Of a DNA stretch of 64,000 nt, positions 57,850-64,000 are shown piece by piece. The notes beneath the pieces are model-generated. The model was not told where the DNA came from. It was given only the letters and a program-made list of their open reading frames with translations, and made no database searches. The stretch is from Cristatella mucedo (Eukaryota > Bryozoa > Phylactolaemata > Cristatellidae): assembly GCA_009760855.2 (NCBI GenBank), contig WPIO01000068.1, forward strand, positions 1,632,501 through 1,696,500. The letters are read 5' to 3'. Position numbers and translations under genes: made by a program. Numbering within the stretch: the first letter of the stretch is position 1; every line of letters starts with the position of its first letter.

Positions 57850-57862
57850 CGCCACGTTGGCG
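57850..57862 (+). promoter_or_regulatory. Triloop hairpin downstream of copy 9
   Basis: CGCCACGTTGGCG, 254 nt past the stop, the same spacing as copies 7 and 8. The following ATTTA pentamers are lost here (atatatgaatataaacg). Confidence 0.5.
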
Positions 57863-58644
57863 ATATATGAATATAAACGTATTGACAAATTAATGCATGC
57901 ATGCACGCACTGTATTTTTACGAGTATACGTCGCAGTTTGTCCTCAATTGTTTTGAAAAACATTATCCTGCGACTGATGATAACAATAATGATAAAATAA
58001 AAAACCACTCCTTGCCTACCTATCTAGACTCCTTAATTTGTTCATTTGGGGGCAACAAGTTTTTACTAGACTTTAGTTTAGCTGACGGGAAATGCGGGAA
58101 TGCGGGTTTCAAGCATGCTAGATGGAACTGGAGATGATGCAGTCTGTCAGTAAATATACGATTTCGATATTGATAATGCAGCAGAAGACTACGCAGATGA
58201 TAGCGGTGATAATGATACCGAGTTTCTTTTTAGCAGAGAGGACTAAAGCAAACTTATATTAATACAAATCGAGCTATATATTCACTACTAATATTTTTTC
58301 AATTAATACTTTTAAAAAATTATGTTCAATAAATGTGCACTTTGACTTATTCTTTGGTGTCACTTATAATCGTAAAATTACGGTATATGTTCACGCAGCC
58401 TTGCATAATGTATTCTCAGTGTTACCTCGTTCAACTAGCAAGCGCTGGGCCGAACCAGCACTCTCGGCATCCCCACGTTTGGGCTCACTCTCTACAAATT
58501 TCTTTCTTTATTCGCACTCCGAAAGACTTGACTCACAGCGAATATGCGAGATGGCCTTGTTGTCACAATGGCACACATAATGCTGATAGGATCACACGCG
58601 CACTGTCACGCACGGGCACGAGGACGAAAGCGAAAGTATAGATA

Positions 58645-59000
58645 TGCACCGTGCTGATTTGGCCAGGTGGTTAAGGTGCTCGCAAAACACCAATACCACG
58701 GTGAATGAATTCGTTGGTGAGCCGTGTTGGCGCAATAGGTGAGCTGATTGCTTTTGACGACCTCGGTGTCCGAGGTCGTGGACTTGAATCCTGCGGTGGG
58801 CGATCCTTCATTGCAGCGACAAGCGGATGTGATACCCGTTAAGGCTCTTCGATCGCTATACAAATGGGGCCGTTCGATCAGCTTGTACTTCTTTTAACGA
58901 CCGAGGTCGTGGGCTCGAACATCATGACATATGTGAAGCGCCCGAACGGGAATTAGGTTCTTCTAGGGCACTATGCAAATAAATTATATAAATTTTATAT
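58645..59000 (+). mobile_element. Nested SINEs in the inverted block
   Basis: Family B head at 58,648-58,685 (gatttggccaggtggttaag), then a family A copy from about 58,716 to 58,864 (box B 'gtcgtggacttgaatcctgc'), then the family B B box and tail (gtcgtgggctcgaacatcat, 'ggcactatgcaaataaatta'). Confidence 0.8.
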
Positions 59001-59129
59001 TTACATGCGCAGGGCAACCATCACGCTACATGAAGATCAATGAGGGCTAATGCCGTCGTTACCGAATGTTGGATAACTCTTCGCTGTTGAAGTATTAGCG
59101 TCCACAGAGAGCCTAGTTTGGACGGGTGT

Positions 59130-59226
59130 GCAGCGGCAATAATCTAGCGCCAACCACAGGATTCGTTACCACGACCTCGGTGCCAAGGTCGTGAAAAGCA
59201 GCCGCCTTACCTAGTGAGCCATCGAA
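59130..59226 (-). mobile_element. tRNA-derived SINE, family A, partial
   Basis: 'aggattcgttaccacgacct' and 'gcagccgccttacctagtga' in reverse orientation. Its counterpart in block A is at about 40,540-40,600. Confidence 0.7.
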
Positions 59227-59575
59227 GCCTTTCAGCCTAACGCCTGGATATATATATATATATTATGTTTATCTTATGGCGCTATACAAGTGAATTATAT
59301 TTATTATATTTACGGCGAATAAGCGAGCACAGCATGATGATAAGAGCACTGACTCGCTTGTACCCCTCAAGGACGCTTCGGCGGTCACTTGAGGAATATG
59401 TTAATACACCGGAAAAGCTTCGGACACAGACGGGAGGCAGCCGTACTTCGCAGAATACCGTACGAGCTCCCGCGCTAAAGAGCGGCCTGGGGCAACTCCT
59501 AGCGTGATGTGGACCTTTACTTGATTTCTAGTAATACCGTCGGGTATTCCGCTGCTATCTTCGCTGTGACTATTT

Positions 59576-60853
59576 ATGAGCTGTCCTCGGATATGCTACA
59601 CAAAACAGGACCTGCTTAGCATAAGGTGCGATGTGGCCATTAGTCGATACCTACCGGCTGGCATTCTCCGACTGGTCACTGAGAACCTTCCTGCATCCTG
59701 CGTTCGCCCTATCAACAGCTCGGCTATCAAACCTACGACTCGTAAGTTTAAAGCGCTGAATAGTACTTGTTGCGGTAGTAGCCCACCCGCCGTAGCCCAG
59801 CACGTTGTGAAACGTCGTCCGACGGCCGTTACCAAAGTCCACTTCAAATTCGAAGAGCCAGCGTCCGCCGGGCCGGACGCAAACGGTAGAGAATGTAAGC
59901 CACTTCATCGCCGTCGCCCAGTTTTTGGACAGCCTCTTAAATTCCGCCTACTAACTGTCCGCTCGCTAAAAACCAAGGGGTTACTTATCCGCGATCAGGT
60001 GGTCCATGAGAAGCTAGATGCATTTCTGCTTACCGAAACCTGGATGACGCCTTGCTCCAGTAGCTGTATTTCCGAGACCACTCCACCCGGGTTCTCATTC
60101 TATCAGTCCATGCGTTCCCACAAGGTTGGTGGCGGGGTTGCAATTGATGTTCGCGAATCGTTTGGCTATAAAATGTGCAGTTTCTCTCACGGGTCAGCGT
60201 TTGAATGGGTTGCTATCAGGTCTTCATCAAAGACAATGCCTCTCACTGTTGTGATATACCGGCCTCCTTCTGGCTGTCTAAACTTGTTTATAAAGGAGAT
60301 TTCAGAGTTGCTCGCTAAAATATTTGTGTGTGACAGGCCGTTATTGATTGTAGAAGGCTTCAATATTCACGTTGACAACACTAGCAACAGTCAGGTCCGC
60401 TCATTTCTTGACTGTCTGGAGAATTTTGGTTTGGCCCAACACGTTAATCATAGCACCCACGTCGGTGGCCACATTCTAGATCTTGCGATCACTAAGGATG
60501 TCCTCCCCACTGACCTTGTGGTGTGCCCACTGACCCTCTCAGATCATTGTTCGGTCTCGTTTACTGCTCCTGCTCCCTTGTACGTACAGGGCAATGTCGA
60601 ATTTGCCAAACGACGTAACTTACAAAGCATTGACATGGACAAGTTTTTGAAATCTGTTTGCGATGCAGGTCTTCTTGACCTGCATTCAGACTCGACCGGC
60701 AGCCTCGATACCCTAACTGATGCGATGAACATGACACTCAGGAGTTCTCTTGACAAGCATACTCCCGTTCGCTCTATCCATGTTCAAAGTCGTGGAGATT
60801 CCTTTCAATTTACAAAAAACTCCTTAAGAGTCGCCGGGTTAAACGCGGGCTAG
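59576..60853 (+). pseudogene. LINE ORF, APE-type endonuclease part
   Basis: A 425-codon open frame. After about 115 N-terminal residues of unknown role comes an endonuclease domain: DAFLLTETWM, a KVGGGVAI block, VIYRPPSG, EGFNIHVD (normally GDFN), LDLAITKD and LTLSDHCSVSF. The Asp of the GDFN motif is lost, so catalysis is doubtful. The frame breaks at about 60,830, where a minus-one or plus-one shift would continue toward the RT region. Confidence 0.8.
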
Positions 60854-61328
60854 AACGTCGTTTCAAGAAATTTCGGTCTGAGGCAGATCTAGTCAATTTT
60901 GAAAACTTCCTTCGAGTTAACACCCTAAAGCTTAAAAAAACCAGGGCTTCCTTTTTCATTAGAAAGCTGAATATCTGTCAGTCGGACACTAAACAGATTT
61001 ATAAGACAGTAAACCATTTACTGGCCAATGCTGTGAGGTCTGACTCCCCAGATATTAAGAGCTCAGCCGAAACGTTTTCAGCCTTCTTTACTGAAAAATT
61101 GTGCACATTCGTGCCTCCGTTAGGCCCCTCCGACCAAAGCAATCGCCGTTCCTTTACCTGTGATCTTCCTTAAAAGGTTCTCCGACGTTTCTGCAAGCGA
61201 TGTGGCTGCCTTAATAAGGTCTAGCAAAAAGAAAGAGCTCGTCTCCTGAAGACCCTATACCGCCATCTCTGTGGTCTTCACTAGCAGACCACCTTAGCCC
61301 TGCCATAACCAAGATTTTTAATGCTTCT

Positions 61329-62644
61329 TTGGGAAGAAGGGTCGTCACCAAATCCTTCAAATCGGCAATCGTTAGACCTATCCTTAAAAAGCCTGGATTA
61401 GACAAAGAGGTCCTAGCAAACAATCGACCAGTTTCCCTTCTGTTTTTATTAAAGATTCTTGAAAAAACTGTTGCTAAGCAGCTGGTTGAACATATTGTAA
61501 TAATGGAATGTCAGAAACATTTCAATCAGGGTTCAGGAGGCAGCACTCTACTGAAACTGCTCTCCCCCGTGTTAACAATGACATTCTACGTGGCAACAAT
61601 GGCGGGAATGTCACTGCCCTAGCTCTGCTAGATCTTTCTGCTGCCTTCGACACCATTGATCACGAAGTTCTGCTTGAACGATTGAGCACAACGATCGGTC
61701 TGGCAGACGAAGCACTGGCATGGCTTAAAGCCCACTTGTCTGATCGTGCTTAACCCGTGTCGTGTGGGGGTCAGGTCTCAGACACGAGAAGGGTCACCTG
61801 TGGAGTCCCTCAAAGGTCTGTACTTGGTCCCTTGCTGTTCTCCATGTATGCACAACCTCTGAGAAAGTGATTAAGGCGCGTGGAATAGATATCACTTCTA
61901 TGCTGACGACACTCAGTTGTATTTGTCATTCAAACGTCGGAATCTGCTGCGGCAACTGAGAAACTGGATGCTTGCCTTTCCGATATTCGATCCAGGATAT
62001 CGAAAAACTTCCTGAAATTAAATGATGATAAAACCGAACTGCTGCTCATAGGACACCCTAAGCGTGTGGCTGGATTAAAAGGCTTTGCTGTTCTAATAGG
62101 TGATGCTATTTTGCAACTATCACCAGGTGGTCGAAATGTAGGTCTCGTGTTCGACAGCTGCCTCAATTTCAAAAGCTTCATTCAGAAGACTCCTTTTACA
62201 GCTAGCCATCACATCCGATCCCTATCCAAGATTCGGAGCTGTCTCCCACAGTGGCTTGTAAAACATTTAACTAGCTCTTTAGTTCTGTCCCGGCTTGATT
62301 ATTGGAATTCTCTTTTCGCTGGGCTGCCAAAGAAAGCTATTATGCCACAACAGCGGACAATGAATATGGCTGCGAGGCTTGTCTTTAAGTCCCAGCGGTT
62401 TGAGCACGTGTTTCTTTTGCTGAAAGAGCTAGGATGGTTGCCGGTTGAGCAAAGGATGCAGTGCAAAGTTCTTACGCTGACCCACAAGGCCCGCCACGGC
62501 TTGGCTCCTTCGTACCTAGCTGAACTGCTGCATCAGTTTCAGCCTGTTCGCGCCCTCAGGTCCTGTGTGGACAATAAATTAGCTGTCCCATTCCTCCGCT
62601 TAAAGACAGTTGGCGACGGAAGCTTTAGCTCTGCAGGTCCTTGA
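61329..62644 (+). pseudogene. LINE reverse transcriptase and C-terminal part
   Basis: Broken frames encode SAIVRPILKKPGLDKE and NNRPVSLLFLLKILEK (RT fingers), FQSGFRRQHSTETAL, LLDLSAAFDTIDHEVLLERL, a degraded GVPQRSVLGPLLF, and YADDTQLYLSF (catalytic), then from 62,066 the C-terminal tail. At least three frame changes separate them, so no active enzyme can be made. Confidence 0.8.
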
Positions 62645-63181
62645 CTGTGGAACTCGCTTCCAAAATTTTTAAGCAACGACAACTACTCTCCTACTGCCGA
62701 CTATGGATCATCTTTTTCAGGGGTCCTGAACTGCTACTTCTATGCTACTCACTACCTTAACTGCTCTCCTGACTATGCTATGCTTGCCACTTTCTCTTTG
62801 TTGCGTGAGACGAAGTCTGTTGGCTACCGAATGCGTACCAAGAGCCGCTTAAGCTGTGAGTGCGCTATGTAAAACTCTCCTTCGTAGCACCCACAAGGTC
62901 TTTATGACTTTGTGGAGTTACAGACGGAGATACATTACATTACAGTACAAGCTGTTTGTCTCCCGGAAAGGCCAGGTGACACTGCCGATCGGAGTGCGAT
63001 CAACAAAATCTCTCTGTTACTGCTCATACGAATAGAGGGAGAGAAGCGTAGCTTTTTAATTAACGAGAAATACGCGGTCCTTGCCGCTGGGGTAGTCCAA
63101 TCGTGACCCAGGTCGCCGGGTTCTGGTGCTGCAGCAGACGATCTGTTATTTCCTGATGCGATCGCTTGTGTTAGCTTTGTC

Positions 63182-63275
63182 CCTAGGTCATACGTTCGAA
63201 TGCTGCGGTTGGGAGATCCTTTATCACTGCTGCAAGAGGCGGTGATAGCCGTAAAGGCTTAGCTGTCTATATGTA
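63182..63275 (+). mobile_element. tRNA-derived SINE, family A, partial
   Basis: 'gtcatacgttcgaatgctgc' (B-box region) and 'gaggcggtgatagccgtaaa'. It is the inverted counterpart of 49,455-49,556. Confidence 0.75.
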
Positions 63276-63730
63276 AATCAGGATGTTAAGTCAGCAATAA
63301 GTTTATTAGTTTATTGGAACATAAGAGAAGTCAACTCTTGTCACTGGAAACCTACGGCTTCCCTACTGACGACAATCCATTGACCTTAGCTTTAGTGTAG
63401 TGGCTCTCTCGTCAGGTGGAGGCTCCGTGGTACCAATAGCGTGATTGATCTGATCCAACTGAACGATACACTCGTTCAGATTCTCGTTGATCGCCATCCA
63501 ATATCTGCAGCATAAGTAATAAGTTCTCAGTTACTCAAGTGGCATTCCCGTGCCAAACGGAAGGAAAATCACGAACTCTAACTGTAAAAGAAAGCGGGTC
63601 GTTGTAGCGACGTTGAATGAGAGCCGCTCGTGCGGTTAATATTTGCTACGCGGCTACGAGAACAATAGACAATAGAAGCAGGAAGCAAAGAAAAAGCAAA
63701 GAAAACCAGACAACAACTGTCGTAGGAAAT

Positions 63731-64000
63731 TCCTCTCCATTCTAGTAACCTATCGACATGCCACTTTGCCGATTGGCCCGCCGGCCTCATTCGCTGCACG
63801 CCGGCTCGTGGCTCTTGTCACCCGCCGCTCCGGGGCGACTCGCAAGCAACTGAGCTGCGAGTCGCCATGTGTCGTCGATGAGTGACAGACGTTGAGCTGC
63901 CAAGCCCGTTCCAGAAATCATAAAAACGTAACTATGTACCCTAGAGTAGGCGGACCCACTGACATTCGATATGTCGGGCTGGGCGTCGCCTTGCCCCGGA
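63731..64000. other. No recognisable feature
   Basis: Beyond the end of the inverted block. No gene or repeat recognised. Confidence 0.4.

Larger units (their letters stand above)
59469..62944 (+). mobile_element. Near-full-length L2/CR1-like LINE with target duplication
   Basis: A 3,476-bp insertion in block C, flanked by a 9-bp target duplication with one difference (GTACGAGCT at 59,460-59,468; GTACAAGCT at 62,945-62,953). Without it the flanks join exactly as in block B near 49,870. Order: 5' UTR, endonuclease ORF, RT (LDLSAAFDTIDH near 61,630-61,665; FYADD at 61,896-61,910), C-terminal tail (LSRLDYWNSLFAGLP), 3' UTR, short CATTA-type tail. Multiple frameshifts and stops show it is dead. 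The 10.5, 3.7, 44.9 and 55.1 kb fragments are of the same family. Confidence 0.88.
56520..63730 (-). repeat. Inverted duplication block C (contains copy 9)
   Basis: Reverse-complement match to block B: 56,520-59,460 corresponds to about 52,605 down to 49,870, and 62,954-63,730 continues from about 49,860 to 48,976. The gap is exactly the inserted LINE. Confidence 0.85.

Noticed and set aside
59576-60853. Active LINE
   Set aside because: The endonuclease lacks the GDFN Asp, and the RT region has several frameshifts and stops.

Overview
This is a repeat-rich piece of animal nuclear DNA. It has spliced genes with GT-AG introns, TATA-type promoters, L2/CR1-like LINEs, tRNA-derived SINEs, a short LTR element, a Tigger-like transposase relic and many GA/TC/AT microsatellites. 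I see no operons, no bacterial-type genes and no virus. A marine invertebrate or basal chordate is plausible (expanded IL-17-like genes, L2 elements), but the sequence does not fix the species.

The only host gene family I can support is a cluster of nine related two-exon loci. Each encodes, or once encoded, a small secreted cysteine-rich protein. Exon 1 carries a signal peptide and a short Cys-x3-Cys region. After a phase-2 intron of about 350-540 bp, exon 2 carries a motif series (W-x6-RFP-x6-C-x3-C, TVLV, C-terminal C-x-C) that fits the IL-17 cystine-knot cytokine family. Copy 1 (8.3-9.3 kb, +) has a frameshift. Copy 2 (14.3-15.2 kb, -) is intact. Copy 3 (24.3-24.6 kb, -) is a lone exon 2. 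Copy 4 (26.1-27.0 kb, -) has a frameshift. Copy 5 (27.9-29.0 kb, +) has a replaced 5' end. Copy 6 (36.8-37.1 kb, -) is exon 1 only, with a frameshift. Copy 7 (42.0-43.0 kb, -) and copy 8 (51.6-52.5 kb, -) are intact. Copy 9 (56.6-57.6 kb, +) has a nonsense codon and has lost its promoter.

The copies arose by segmental duplication. Copies 1 and 5 share about 1.7 kb, and copies 2 and 4 share about 1.6 kb. Copies 7, 8 and 9 lie in three versions of a larger block: direct at about 40.1-46.1 kb, direct at about 49.0-56.3 kb, and inverted at about 56.5-63.7 kb. The inverted version was later split by a 3.5-kb LINE with a visible target-site duplication. The inversion junction lies in the promoter of copy 9 and has removed its TATA box.

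Most of the rest is mobile DNA: two tRNA-derived SINE families, several degraded LINE fragments, a roughly 1-kb repeat family with a tRNA-Leu/Ser-like head, and a complete 2.1-kb LTR retrotransposon at 31,885-34,012 that carries only a gag-like ORF. There is also a degenerate TTTAGGG array at about 12.9-13.4 kb. Every IL-17-like copy keeps a short hairpin motif with a three-base loop about 250 nt past its stop codon (further away where microsatellites have expanded). It is a candidate 3'-UTR control element, and I consider it the most interesting unexplained signal here.
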